DNA of 45,648 nucleotides from JAKJEP01 sp964580995 (lineage in GTDB: Bacteria; Planctomycetota; Phycisphaerae; Sedimentisphaerales; SM23-30): assembly GCA_964580995.1 (NCBI GenBank), contig CAZOMV010000043.1:1-45648 (forward strand). Direction: 5' to 3'. This document shows, piece after piece, positions 8,081 to 17,351 of this stretch (its first letter is position 1; each line of letters begins with the position of its first letter). Both the position numbers and the translations under genes were made by a program. The notes under the pieces were generated by a model, which did no database searches, was not told where the DNA came from, and saw only the letters and a program-made list of their open reading frames with translations.

Positions 8081-9055
8081 ATGGAAATGAAGAAAGTGTT
8101 GGTGGTGACGATCGGGATGTTGTTTTGGGTAAACGGCTGGGCGGGAGGTGTAACCGTACTTGATCCGGCTTACCAGGTGGAAGAATATGTCTCTTATGCT
8201 TCCACTTCCGGGTGGGTCACAGGTATGACATTTGATCCTGAGGGAAATTTATATACTGTATATAGAACTACAGGTAATGTCTGCCGGATAGAATCAGATA
8301 AGAATGTAACATTGAATTGGGTTTCCAACATTGTCAGACCGCGACAAATAATTTGGGTTGACGATTCCAATTATGGGAATTATTTCTATTTAACTGATCC
8401 GGGGGAAGACAAGCTGTGGAAAATAACTGCTACTGGCAACAAGACAACATTTGCCTATCCAGGCTCGGATACCTGTAGTCTGGCATTCGATACGACAAAT
8501 AATTATGGAAGAAATATTTTTGTGGGGACCACCGCTGATGATCGAATTTATCGAGTTTTGCCTAATGGTCAGGTGCAAGTTTTCAGCAACTTTTTTTATG
8601 GAACGTCCGGGGGAATCTGGGGCATTGATTTTGATCCCGGTACCGATTTTGGCGGTAAAATGTATGTCGGTTATGGCGGCGATGTACCCCAAAAAAGCGG
8701 TTTGTTTCAAATGGATGCTTCTGGAAATCCGACCCGCTTTGCTCCCAGCCTGGTATATTGTGATACCATCGGTTTTAGTCCTGTGGGTGGGATTTTTGGT
8801 AGTGATTTGTTTGTCAATGGTAAGTTACAAATAGATGGGCCAACTAATCTGTTTCGGGTGGATGCGGCTGGGAATGCAACTTTATTTGTTGAGCCGGGTT
8901 TGCCTTTTGTCTTTGGCCCGGATGGGGCGATGTATGTGCATGAGTGGTCAAACGGGATATCAACCATCAGCCGGATCAGTCTGGTACCGGAACCGGCAAC
9001 ACTGACATTATTAACAATCGGGGTATTGGGCTTGCGTAGAAAAAAGAAGATATAA
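8081..9055 (+). CDS. PEP-CTERM-anchored beta-propeller-like secreted protein
   Basis: 324 residues from the ATG at 8081, chosen because AAAGGAGG lies seven bases upstream; the open frame extends to 7958 but that part is leader RNA. A signal peptide (KKVLVVTIGMLFWVNGWAGG) is followed by repeated blades of the NHL/SMP-30 type, with phrases such as GMTFDPEGNLYTV, GIDFDPGTDFGGKMYVG and FGPDGAMYVHEW. The C-terminus is a classic PEP-CTERM sorting signal: VPEPATLTLL, a hydrophobic helix, then RRKKK. An exosortase would cut near PEP and anchor the protein at the surface. No exosortase gene is in the window. Its place between glycosyltransferases fits the known link between PEP-CTERM proteins and exopolysaccharide loci. 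Confidence 0.88.
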   Translation: MEMKKVLVVTIGMLFWVNGWAGGVTVLDPAYQVEEYVSYASTSGWVTGMTFDPEGNLYTVYRTTGNVCRIESDKNVTLNWVSNIVRPRQIIWVDDSNYGNYFYLTDPGEDKLWKITATGNKTTFAYPGSDTCSLAFDTTNNYGRNIFVGTTADDRIYRVLPNGQVQVFSNFFYGTSGGIWGIDFDPGTDFGGKMYVGYGGDVPQKSGLFQMDASGNPTRFAPSLVYCDTIGFSPVGGIFGSDLFVNGKLQIDGPTNLFRVDAAGNATLFVEPGLPFVFGPDGAMYVHEWSNGISTISRISLVPEPATLTLLTIGVLGLRRKKKI

Positions 9056-9088
9056 TTCCCGGTTCTGATCTTTTAAAGTATGTCAGGA

Positions 9089-9122
9089 TTCATGGTGTCC
9101 AAGGCACCATGAACTTTTTTTT
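9089..9122 (+). terminator. Rho-independent terminator after the PEP-CTERM gene
   Basis: TTCATGGTG (9089-9097) pairs perfectly with CACCATGAA (9105-9113) over a 7-base loop, followed by C and eight Ts (9115-9122). It separates the PEP-CTERM gene from the downstream GT4. Confidence 0.9.
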
Positions 9123-9162
9123 GAGAAACATAATATTCCATAAGGTGTTCATTTGATATATA

Positions 9163-10311
9163 ATGATACCCATGAAGATTTTGATGGTAAATTATGAGTT
9201 TCCGCCGATTGGCGGCGGAGGCGGGCAGGCGCACCAGAACCTGCTGCGGGAATACGCCAAAATGGAGGGGCTGGAGGTGGAGGTTTTGACCAGCGGATTG
9301 GGGCAGGGGCTTCAGCGGGAAGAGATGGCGGAGAATATCACGATTTACAAAGTCGGGGTTTGCAAAAAGGATCTGCACTACTGGCGGAAGACGGAGGTGC
9401 TGGTGTGGCTTTATAAGGCCGGACGGGAGTATAACAAACTCATCCAAACGAACCGGTATGATCTGGTGCACGCCTTTTTTGGCTTTCCGACCGGGTGGCT
9501 GTGCTATCGCAGCCGCAGGCAGTTGCCTTATTTCATTTCGCTGCGGGGTTCGGATGTACCGGGGATCAATCCGCGGTTCGCAATGGATTATAAAATCCTT
9601 GCCCCGTTATTTCGCCGGATATGGAAAAATGCCAGTGTCATGGTCAGTCCCAGCCAGGGATTGCGGGAGCGGGCCAGGCGTTTTTTGCCTACTGCTGAAA
9701 TCCAGGTGATTCCGAACGGGGTGGATCTGGAGAAGTTTCATCCGGCAGTCTCCCCCCCCGATAGCGGCCATATAAAACTATTAACCGTAGGGAGGCTTTC
9801 GGCCAGCAAAAGAATCGAGCTGCTCATCGAAGTAATGGAGATATTGCACGGCAAGATGCCTAACCTCCGGCTGACGATCGCGGGAGGAGGGGGATTAGGA
9901 GAATCGTTAAAAAATCGGGTTCATCAAAAACAAATATCGGAGGTGATTCAGTTTCGCGGTCGGGTAGCCAACGAGGAGATGCCGGAATTGTACCGGCAGC
10001 ATGACCTGTACGTATCGGCGACCTTTCAGGAGGGTATGAGCAATGCCTTCCTGGAGGCGATGGCTTCCGGCCTGCCGATTATTACGACAGAATGCGAAGG
10101 TACGGAGGAATTGATTGATAACAACGGCATTATCATCCGGCCGCCGACGAAAGAAGCGTTCGCAGAAGCGATTGGGAAACTGGTTCAGGACAAAAGGACC
10201 ATGGTAAAAATGTCCGCCGCGGCGTGCCAAAGGGCCGAAACTTTCACCTGGAAGGCGGCAGCGGCGCAATACCTTCAATCTTATAATTCTCTTATGAAAA
10301 GGAATCGTTGA
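9163..10311 (+). CDS. GT4 family glycosyltransferase
   Basis: 382 residues, GT-B fold. The N-terminal domain begins ILMVNYEFPPIGGGGGQAH, with the glycine-rich loop after the first strand. The C-terminal domain has the nucleotide-sugar region TVGRLSASKRIELLIEV, a LTIAGGGGLGE strand and the GT4 E-x7-E motif in QEGMSNAFLEAMASGLPI. These cytoplasmic or membrane-peripheral enzymes add a sugar to a growing lipid-linked glycan. Two starts are possible, ATG at 9163 or 9172; AAGGTG lies 15 bases before the first, so neither is strongly supported. It is followed after 15 bases by the amidotransferase gene, suggesting an operon that continues to 14432. Confidence 0.9.
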   Translation: MIPMKILMVNYEFPPIGGGGGQAHQNLLREYAKMEGLEVEVLTSGLGQGLQREEMAENITIYKVGVCKKDLHYWRKTEVLVWLYKAGREYNKLIQTNRYDLVHAFFGFPTGWLCYRSRRQLPYFISLRGSDVPGINPRFAMDYKILAPLFRRIWKNASVMVSPSQGLRERARRFLPTAEIQVIPNGVDLEKFHPAVSPPDSGHIKLLTVGRLSASKRIELLIEVMEILHGKMPNLRLTIAGGGGLGESLKNRVHQKQISEVIQFRGRVANEEMPELYRQHDLYVSATFQEGMSNAFLEAMASGLPIITTECEGTEELIDNNGIIIRPPTKEAFAEAIGKLVQDKRTMVKMSAAACQRAETFTWKAAAAQYLQSYNSLMKRNR

Positions 10312-10326
10312 GATACACGGTATTTT

Positions 10327-12150
10327 ATGTGCGGTATAGCAGGTTTTAACTGGCCCGATCAGGAACTCATACAGCAGATGATGCATAGTCTGCGGCATCG
10401 CGGGCCGGATGATGAGGGATTCTATGTGGATGGGGAGGTTTCGCTGGGGCATCGGCGGCTTTCGATTCTCGACACCTCGTCCCAGGGTCACCAGCCGATG
10501 CCGTATGAGCATCTGGTGCTGGTTTATAATGGGGAAATCTATAATTTTCAGGAGCTGAAGAAGCGGCTGGAGGAAAAAGGCTACCGGTTTTTCTCCCATA
10601 CGGACACGGAGGTTATCCTGTACAGTTATCATCTGTGGGGACCGGCCTGCGTCGAAAAATTCAACGGCATGTGGGCCTTTTGCCTCTATGACCGGAAAGC
10701 GAAAACGTTCTTTCTTTCCCGGGATCGCTTTGGAATCAAGCCGCTGTATTATTATTTTGACGGGGAGAAATTTATCTTTGCATCGGAACTGAAAGCAATT
10801 CGAGAGCATACCCTAAACCTACCCCTGAATCCGACCGCTTTGAATTATTATTTTTACCAGAAATATATAGGGGGCAGTAATGTGATTTATAACGGCTGCT
10901 ACAAAGTGCAGCCTTCGGAAAATATAACCTTTGAGCTGGGTTTGCGCAAACTGGTTAAATCCTGTTACTATCATTTGGAAGAGGACATTGCGGCGCATGG
11001 GGAGACGCCGCTAGAGCGGCGGATAGAATCGGTGGAAGAAACGATCGGGGAGGCAGTGCAAAGCCACCTGGTGGCGGATGTGCCGGTCGGCAGTTTTCTT
11101 TCAGGCGGGATTGATTCTTCGCTGATTTCCGCCATCATTGCCCGGCAGAGAAAGGATTTTCAGACTTTTTCCATCGGATTCCGGGAGCCGAGCTTTGATG
11201 AAGTACCCTACTCGGAAATGGCGGCCCGGCATATTGCCACCCGGCATCGCGTTGAATATCTGCAGATGGATGACAGCCTGATTGACTATCTGGTGAGCCG
11301 GATGGATGAACCATTTGGGGATTCTTCGCTGCTGCCGACCTATCTGCTCTCCCAGATCACCCGCCAGGATGTAACCGTTTCCCTTTCGGGGGACGGCGGT
11401 GACGAAATTTTCGGGGGATATGACTCTTACCGTGCTCTGCAGATGGCCCGGAGGATCCCCGGCGGTCTGATTCGGGCAGTACGGCCATTTGTTTCTTTAC
11501 TGCCTCCCAGCGAGAAAAAATTAAGCTGGAGCTTCAAAATCCGGAAGTTTGTCCGGGACTATCATCCGAATATCATCCGGCGGCATCTGGACTGGATGTC
11601 CACCTTCGCGGATTCCTCCCGCCGGGAATTGCTGGGGGAGTGGTATATTGATTCCGAAGAATTTTTAAAAGCAGGAACCGGCAAAAGCCTTCTGCATGTC
11701 CAGCTCCAGGATATACAAAACTATCTGCCGGAAGATATCCTGAAAAAGGTGGATCTGGCGTCGATGCTGAACTCGCTGGAGGCCCGGGTGCCGTTTCTGG
11801 ATCATCGTTTAGTGCCGCTGGTGCTGAGTCTGCCGGACAAATACAAAATCCGGTATGGAAAAACGAAATGGCTGCTGAAAAAAGCGGCTCGGCCGTATCT
11901 GCCGCCTGCCCTGATCAACCGGCCCAAGCGGGGCTTTACGGTTCCGGTCTCCCGCTGGATCCGGGAAAGCAGTCTGATTACAGATTTTCTAACCAATCGA
12001 CGATATTATCAGCATGAGATGCTGGCGTATGAATATGTGCAAAGGCTTTTGGCGGAGCATCGGGACCAGAGGCAGGATCATGCTCGTCCGCTCTGGCTGA
12101 TTTTTGTGTTCAATTACTGGATGTACCAACATTCGCATGGTGGCACATAA
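10327..12150 (+). CDS. asnB: Asparagine synthase (glutamine-hydrolysing) family amidotransferase
   Basis: 607 residues. It starts MCGIAGF, so Cys2 becomes the glutaminase nucleophile after Met removal. The N-terminal class II glutamine amidotransferase domain (about 2-200) has RHRGPDDEGFY, LGHRRLSILD and YNGEIYNF. The synthetase domain has the PP-loop SGGIDSS near 260 and SGDGGDEIFGGY around 357. Biochemically it forms an amide from glutamine nitrogen and an adenylated carboxylate. AsnB homologues in glycosyltransferase clusters, especially PEP-CTERM/exosortase-linked ones, are thought to amidate or modify a glycan precursor rather than make free asparagine. The context here favours that, but plain asparagine synthetase cannot be excluded. 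It is flanked closely by GT4 genes on both sides. Confidence 0.93.
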   Translation: MCGIAGFNWPDQELIQQMMHSLRHRGPDDEGFYVDGEVSLGHRRLSILDTSSQGHQPMPYEHLVLVYNGEIYNFQELKKRLEEKGYRFFSHTDTEVILYSYHLWGPACVEKFNGMWAFCLYDRKAKTFFLSRDRFGIKPLYYYFDGEKFIFASELKAIREHTLNLPLNPTALNYYFYQKYIGGSNVIYNGCYKVQPSENITFELGLRKLVKSCYYHLEEDIAAHGETPLERRIESVEETIGEAVQSHLVADVPVGSFLSGGIDSSLISAIIARQRKDFQTFSIGFREPSFDEVPYSEMAARHIATRHRVEYLQMDDSLIDYLVSRMDEPFGDSSLLPTYLLSQITRQDVTVSLSGDGGDEIFGGYDSYRALQMARRIPGGLIRAVRPFVSLLPPSEKKLSWSFKIRKFVRDYHPNIIRRHLDWMSTFADSSRRELLGEWYIDSEEFLKAGTGKSLLHVQLQDIQNYLPEDILKKVDLASMLNSLEARVPFLDHRLVPLVLSLPDKYKIRYGKTKWLLKKAARPYLPPALINRPKRGFTVPVSRWIRESSLITDFLTNRRYYQHEMLAYEYVQRLLAEHRDQRQDHARPLWLIFVFNYWMYQHSHGGT

Positions 12151-12167
12151 TAAAACAGGAAAAACCA

Positions 12168-13292
12168 TTGGGCCAAGAGGAAACAACAAGAATCTGCTTT
12201 GTCGCCCCCAAGGTGTACCCGCTGTTTAATCCGCAGGTCGAAGAAGTATTTGGGGGAGCGGAGGTGGATTTATACTTTTTGGCTACCGAGCTGGCAAAAG
12301 ACAAAAGTTTTCAGGTTTTTTTTATGGTGGCGGATTATGGGCAGCCGGAACAGGAAATCTATGAAAATGTCACCGTAGTAAAAAGTGTAAATTTTCGAAA
12401 GAATGCTCTGGCGGGCGCCAGGCAAATCTGGAAGGCGTGCCATACAATCTCCGCGGATATTTATTTCGCGGAAACGGCTTCTTTGGGTGTTCCGCTGCTC
12501 TCTTTCTTTAGCAAAAGACGAAACAAGATTTTCGTTTATCGAACCGCCAGTGAACAGGAATGCAACGGAATCTATCTCCGGAAACACCCGATTCTTGGCA
12601 GATTTATTATTAATGCTCTGCGAACTGCAGAATTGGTAATTACTCAAACCAGTTCTGATTCAGAAAATCTACATCAGACCATGGGTGTTTCTTCTGTAGT
12701 CATTGCCAATGGAAAACCATTAAATCCTGTAAATCAAAAACCAAGGAACGCTTTTTTATGGGTTGGGCGCAGCGATAGAGTAAAGAGGCCGGACCTATTT
12801 GTCAAGCTGGCACAGGAATTGCCGAGTCATGCGTTTACCATGATTTGCCAGAAGGCGACCTATGATGCCGACTATGAGGATCTGCTATCACAAACCAGCC
12901 AAATCCGCAATTTGGAATTTATAAAACGTGTCCCCTTTCAGGAAATCGATCGGTATTTTGCCCAGGCGGTGGTATTTGTCAATACCAGCGATTCGGAAGG
13001 TTTTCCCAATACGTTTGTACAGGCGTGTCAGTGCGGTACGCCGATTTTGTCGTTGCGAGTGAATCCGGATGATTTTTTGAACCGGTATCGTTGCGGGATG
13101 TGCGCGGAGGGGGATTGGGACCGGTTTGTAAGCCAGTTTCAGCAGTTACTGAATCCGGAGACGGCGAAACAATACGGGGAAAACGGGAGAAAGTATGCGG
13201 AGGAACATCATGATATCCGGAAAATCATAGAACAATATAAAACCATCTTTCAGAGTCTTATGGAAAAAAAACAAGAAAGGAACCGGCAGTAG
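12168..13292 (+). CDS. GT4-like glycosyltransferase, first copy of a tandem pair
   Basis: 374 residues. The only start compatible with the conserved N-terminus is TTG at 12168, with a CAGGA ribosome-binding site shortly upstream. The N-terminal half begins ICFVAPKVYPLFNP and carries FGGAEVDLYFLATELAKDK and DYGQPEQEI. The C-terminal half has FLWVGRSDRVKRPDLFVKLA and DSEGFPNTFVQACQCGTPIL, the GT4 donor-site region. It is clearly homologous along its whole length to the next gene, sharing phrases such as VKRPDLF, FTMICQ, RVPxxEID and GFPNTF. The two copies differ most in the acceptor-side region (about 90-180), so they probably transfer sugars to different acceptors. The gap to asnB is 17 bases, consistent with one operon. 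Confidence 0.85.
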   Translation: MGQEETTRICFVAPKVYPLFNPQVEEVFGGAEVDLYFLATELAKDKSFQVFFMVADYGQPEQEIYENVTVVKSVNFRKNALAGARQIWKACHTISADIYFAETASLGVPLLSFFSKRRNKIFVYRTASEQECNGIYLRKHPILGRFIINALRTAELVITQTSSDSENLHQTMGVSSVVIANGKPLNPVNQKPRNAFLWVGRSDRVKRPDLFVKLAQELPSHAFTMICQKATYDADYEDLLSQTSQIRNLEFIKRVPFQEIDRYFAQAVVFVNTSDSEGFPNTFVQACQCGTPILSLRVNPDDFLNRYRCGMCAEGDWDRFVSQFQQLLNPETAKQYGENGRKYAEEHHDIRKIIEQYKTIFQSLMEKKQERNRQ

Positions 13293-13310
13293 AGCCGGAG
13301 GAATATTGAA

Positions 13311-14432
13311 ATGGATAAAACCAGGAAAAATGGCGAGCGCCCTATACGGGTATGTTTTGTGATGTTAGGGTCGTATCCGCTTTTTAATCCTGACTGTACG
13401 AAAAACTTCGGGGGGGCGGAAGTGGAATGTTTTCTGCTGGCCGTTGAGCTGGCCAAAGACCAGCGGTATGAAGTCAGCTTTATTGTAGGCGATTATGGGC
13501 AGCCGGAGGAAGAAATTCGACAGGGCGTCAGAATCCTGAAAAGCGTAAATACCCAAAAAAGCGGAATGTTCTGGATCATGCCCTTATGGCGGGCCTTACA
13601 AAAGGCCAATGCGGATATTTATTTCCGGCAAATGTGTTCGCTGGTGACGGGATTGACGGTCTTATTCTGCCAAATAAAAAAGAAAAAGATGGTTTATCGA
13701 ACCGCTGATACCAAGGAATGTGACGGCACCTATGTCAAGGAGAGCTGGTTTCGCGGGCGGGCGTATCTCTGGGCTTTGCGGCGGGCGCAGGGTATTTTTT
13801 GCCAGCATATCCGCGGGCAGGAATATCTTTCCCGCATGACCGGCCAGAATCCACTGGTGATCGGCAATGCGCATCATCTGCCGCGGCTGGAGCCTGGGGA
13901 ACGCCAGGGAGTTCTATGGGTAGGCAGAAGCGAGCCGGTTAAAAGGCCGGATTTATTCCTGAGGCTGGCTCAGGAAATGCCCCATTTGCACTTTACCATG
14001 ATCTGCCAGGAGGCTACGGGCGATAAAAATTACCATGCCTTGGTCGAACAGGCGGAAAGGATTAAAAATTTACAATTTATCAAACGAGTTCCACTCCACG
14101 AAATCGATACCTATTTTGCCCGGGCCTGTGTTTTTGCCAACACCAGCGACACGGAAGGTTTCCCCAACACTTTTATCCAGGCCTGCAAATGTGCGACCCC
14201 GCTGTTATCTCTGAATGTCAATCCGGATGACTTTATTACCCGATACCAGTGCGGACTGTTTGCCAATGGCGATTGGGAAGCCTTTAAGCAACAACTTGCC
14301 CATTTAATGAATCCGGAAGCAGCGGCCCCCTTAGGATCTAAGGGCAGAAAATATGTTGAAGAAAAACACGATCTGCTGAAAATCATTGAACAGTATAAAT
14401 CCATGTTCCGTGATTTAGCAAAAAATAGATAA
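13311..14432 (+). CDS. GT4-like glycosyltransferase, second copy of a tandem pair
   Basis: 373 residues, start ATG at 13311 with GGAGG nine bases upstream. Paralogue of the preceding gene: VCFVMLGSYPLFNPDCTKNF, FGGAEVECFLLAVELAKDQ and DYGQPEEEI at the N-terminus; VLWVGRSEPVKRPDLFLRLA, NLQFIKRVPLHEIDTYFA and DTEGFPNTFIQACKCATPLL at the C-terminus. The end also aligns (KYVEEKHDLLKIIEQYKSMF here; KYAEEHHDIRKIIEQYKTIF in the first copy). The 18-base spacing and full-length similarity indicate an old tandem duplication. It is the last gene of the polysaccharide block; no clear terminator follows. Confidence 0.85.
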   Translation: MDKTRKNGERPIRVCFVMLGSYPLFNPDCTKNFGGAEVECFLLAVELAKDQRYEVSFIVGDYGQPEEEIRQGVRILKSVNTQKSGMFWIMPLWRALQKANADIYFRQMCSLVTGLTVLFCQIKKKKMVYRTADTKECDGTYVKESWFRGRAYLWALRRAQGIFCQHIRGQEYLSRMTGQNPLVIGNAHHLPRLEPGERQGVLWVGRSEPVKRPDLFLRLAQEMPHLHFTMICQEATGDKNYHALVEQAERIKNLQFIKRVPLHEIDTYFARACVFANTSDTEGFPNTFIQACKCATPLLSLNVNPDDFITRYQCGLFANGDWEAFKQQLAHLMNPEAAAPLGSKGRKYVEEKHDLLKIIEQYKSMFRDLAKNR

Positions 14433-14721
14433 AATTCGTAACTCATTGATTTTGCTATAGGTTATCGATCTTTTTCATCTGTTCCATCCCCGGAATCACT
14501 TGCAAGTTGCCGATAAAATGTCTTGACAGAGGCTATGCGGCTGTGATAAGCGCTCTGGGCTTGCTTTATGGCAATGTGTTGGTTTTTTTGGGCTAGGGTC
14601 GGGAATAAACCGATACAAGTTGGCAGCAGAGAGTAATAATAAGGTAAGAAATAATTATAAAAAACGTGCTGATAACCATTATTAATTTCATAAAATTCTA
14701 TTATTAAAGTAGTTATATATC
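14433..14721. other. Intergenic gap upstream of topA
   Basis: 289 AT-rich bases. A TTGACA occurs at 14523-14528, but the possible -10 elements at the right distance (TGATAA after 15 bases, ATAAGC after 17) are weak. I saw no hairpin with T-tract and no gene. Confidence 0.35.
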
Positions 14722-17130
14722 ATGGCATCCAAGAAAAGCTCAAAAAGCGGTAATTATCTGGTTATTGTGGAATCACCGGCCAAATCCAAGACCATCAACA
14801 AGTATCTGGGAGCGAGTTTTACGGTTATGGCTAGCATGGGCCACGTACGAGACCTGCCCAGCAAGTCGATGGCTGTAGATGTAAATAATTCATTCACACC
14901 TAGTTATGAAATAATTCCCACCCGAAAGAAACAACTGGCATCCTTGAAAAAAGCGGCTAAAAACGCCGATTTGATCTATCTGGCGACCGACTTGGACCGC
15001 GAGGGGGAGGCCATTGCCTGGCATCTGGTGGAAGCACTGAATGTTGATCCGGAAATGACGCGGCGGGTGGTCTTTAACGCCATCACCAAAACCGAAATTG
15101 AAAATGCCTTCTCCAACCCTCTGCGTCTGGATATGGACAAGGTAAACGCCCAGCAGGCGCGGCGAATTCTCGACCGGATCGTAGGTTACGAAATCAGCCC
15201 TTTGCTCTGGAAAAAAGTGGCACGTGGCCTTTCCGCCGGCAGAGTGCAGTCCGTCGCGGTAAAACTGATTGTGGAACGGGAACGGGAAATCCTGGCCTTT
15301 GTCCCCCAGGAATATTGGAAAATAACCGGCCTTTTCAGTACTCTAAATGACCCGCAATTGGCCGGCCAGCTCCAGACGTTCTTCGATTCTTTCTCGGATA
15401 AACCCCCGACTATCGCCCAGAAAGGCAAATGGCTGGCAGATCATAAAAGCCTCGAAGCCGGCTTGTCTTCGTTTGCCGGCAGTCCCTTTAAGTCCGATAA
15501 TGAGGCGGACACCCAAAAAATCCATGCTGCCCTGCAAAATGTAGATTATAAAATCTCGGAGGTGCAGACCAAACGCTCGAGTTCCGCACCTTCGGCTCCG
15601 TTCATCACCTCTACCTTGCAGCAGCAGGCGGTAAACCGGCTGGGCTTCACGACGAAAAGAACCATGCGCATCGCCCAGCAGCTTTACGAAGGCATTGAAA
15701 TCTCCGGTCAGGGCAGCCTCGGTTTGATTACCTATATGCGTACCGATTCCACTCACCTGGCTCAGGAAGCGATTGTCTCGGTTCGTACCTTTATCGAAAA
15801 AAACTACGGCCAGGATTATCTGCCTGAAAAAGCGAAACTTTACTCCTCTTCCAACAAATCCGCCCAGCAGGCCCATGAAGCCATCCGTCCGACCGATGTG
15901 AATCTTGCTCCCGAAAGTATCCGTGGCGATCTCAACGATGAACAGTTCAAACTGTATCAGCTCATCTGGAATCGATTCGTATCCTGTCAGATGATTCCCG
16001 CACTCTGGGATGTAACCAGCGTCAGCATCTCGGCCAATACGAAAATCGGGGAAGCTGTTTTCAAGGCCAACGGCAGAAAGCTGGTGTTTGACGGTTTTAT
16101 GAGGGTGTCCGGCCTGACCGTCAGCAATGGTGACCAGATGCTTCCAGCCCTGACTAAGGATCAGCCGGTCTGGGCGATCAAGACCGAACCCTCGCAGCAT
16201 TTTACCTCACCCCCCGCCCGCTACACGGAAGCCTCGCTGGTCAAGACCCTGGAGGCGGACGGGATCGGCAGACCCAGTACCTACGCATCCATTATTTCCA
16301 CTATTCAGGAACGCGGTTATGTCGAACAGATAGACCGTAAGTTTCACGCCACGGATCTGGGAATGGTGGTTACCGACAAACTCAACGAACATTTCCCCCG
16401 GGTGATGGATGTTACGTTCACCAGCCACATGGAAGAGCAACTGGACAAAATTGAAGAGCAGCATCTGGATTGGGTAAAGGTTCTGCAAGAATTCTACACC
16501 CCATTCAAGGAAAACCTCGACCGTGCTCATCACGAAATGTCGCATGCCAAGGCGGAAGTCCAACCCTCCGATTATACCTGCCCGGAATGCGAGAAACCCA
16601 TGGTGTATCGGTTCGGGAAAAACGGGCGATTCCTTTCCTGCAGCAATTATCCCGAATGCAAATTTGCCGCTCCCTGCGATCGGGAGGGGAAGATGGTCGA
16701 ACCGGAAAAAACAGAGCATAAATGCCCCACCTGCGGCAAGGATATGATCATTCGTAAAGGACGATTTGGCTCGTTTCTCGGCTGCAGCGATTATCCGGAA
16801 TGCAAGACCGTTCAGAAGATTGACAAGGAAGGCAATATTCTGCCCCCCAAACCTCCCGCCGAACCCAGCGGTATCCGCTGTCACAAATGCCAGGGCGATC
16901 TGGTCATCCGGCAAAGCAAACGCGGGCCATTCCTCGGCTGCGGTCGGTTCCCCAAATGCCGAACCATCATCAGCATTAAAGAACTGGATCACCTGAAAGA
17001 ATTACAGGCACAGGGCGTCTGGCCTCCCAAAACCATCGAAGAGGCGGATGAATTGCTGGGGCGGTCGAAGAAGAAATCCGCAGAAAAAGCAGCACCCAAA
17101 GCCGGAAAGAAAAAAACGGCTGCCGGTTAA
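14722..17130 (+). CDS. topA: DNA topoisomerase I
   Basis: 802 residues, type IA topoisomerase, relaxing negative supercoils. The TOPRIM domain is at the N-terminus, with YLVIVESPAKSKTINKYLG and the metal site DLDREGEAIAWHL from Asp91/92 on. The catalytic tyrosine is Tyr338 in GLITYMRTDST. The core continues to about 600. Three C-terminal four-Cys zinc ribbons follow, each with the family pattern of CPxC and a G-x-F-L-x-C-x-x-x-P-x-C half, starting at about 615, 665 and 715. The tail is Lys/Ala-rich, as in many planctomycete and actinobacterial TopA proteins. No Shine-Dalgarno is obvious. It is preceded by a 289-base gap and is probably transcribed alone. Confidence 0.97.
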   Translation: MASKKSSKSGNYLVIVESPAKSKTINKYLGASFTVMASMGHVRDLPSKSMAVDVNNSFTPSYEIIPTRKKQLASLKKAAKNADLIYLATDLDREGEAIAWHLVEALNVDPEMTRRVVFNAITKTEIENAFSNPLRLDMDKVNAQQARRILDRIVGYEISPLLWKKVARGLSAGRVQSVAVKLIVEREREILAFVPQEYWKITGLFSTLNDPQLAGQLQTFFDSFSDKPPTIAQKGKWLADHKSLEAGLSSFAGSPFKSDNEADTQKIHAALQNVDYKISEVQTKRSSSAPSAPFITSTLQQQAVNRLGFTTKRTMRIAQQLYEGIEISGQGSLGLITYMRTDSTHLAQEAIVSVRTFIEKNYGQDYLPEKAKLYSSSNKSAQQAHEAIRPTDVNLAPESIRGDLNDEQFKLYQLIWNRFVSCQMIPALWDVTSVSISANTKIGEAVFKANGRKLVFDGFMRVSGLTVSNGDQMLPALTKDQPVWAIKTEPSQHFTSPPARYTEASLVKTLEADGIGRPSTYASIISTIQERGYVEQIDRKFHATDLGMVVTDKLNEHFPRVMDVTFTSHMEEQLDKIEEQHLDWVKVLQEFYTPFKENLDRAHHEMSHAKAEVQPSDYTCPECEKPMVYRFGKNGRFLSCSNYPECKFAAPCDREGKMVEPEKTEHKCPTCGKDMIIRKGRFGSFLGCSDYPECKTVQKIDKEGNILPPKPPAEPSGIRCHKCQGDLVIRQSKRGPFLGCGRFPKCRTIISIKELDHLKELQAQGVWPPKTIEEADELLGRSKKKSAEKAAPKAGKKKTAAG

Positions 17131-17216
17131 CCGTAACTTCTGCTGATTACCCCGTCTGATTTATCATACCTAATAATGTATGAGAAAGATTGCATATTTC
17201 AAAATATACGCCATAA

Positions 17217-17233
17217 TGTCATGAATAATGACA
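17217..17233. promoter_or_regulatory. Inverted repeat upstream of the aldehyde oxidoreductase, operator candidate
   Basis: TGTCAT-GAATA-ATGACA is a perfect 6-base palindrome with a 5-base centre, 40 bases before the -10 of the oxidoreductase promoter. Size and position suit a dimeric regulator; the regulator is unknown. Confidence 0.4.
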
Positions 17234-17269
17234 AATAAACATTTTTCATTATACAAAATACAATCCGGG

Positions 17270-17278
17270 TGATATAAT
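17270..17278 (+). promoter_or_regulatory. Extended -10 promoter for the aldehyde ferredoxin oxidoreductase
   Basis: TG-A-TATAAT (17270-17278) is a consensus extended -10 element. The -35 region is poor (TTATAC at 17249). It would give a leader of about 65 bases before the ATG at 17352. Confidence 0.55.
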
Positions 17279-17351
17279 AGAATGATGGTATTTGTTTTAT
17301 ATATTTGTTAAAAAAAGAGTTATGTAATTTTACGAGCGTGAGAAGATAAAT

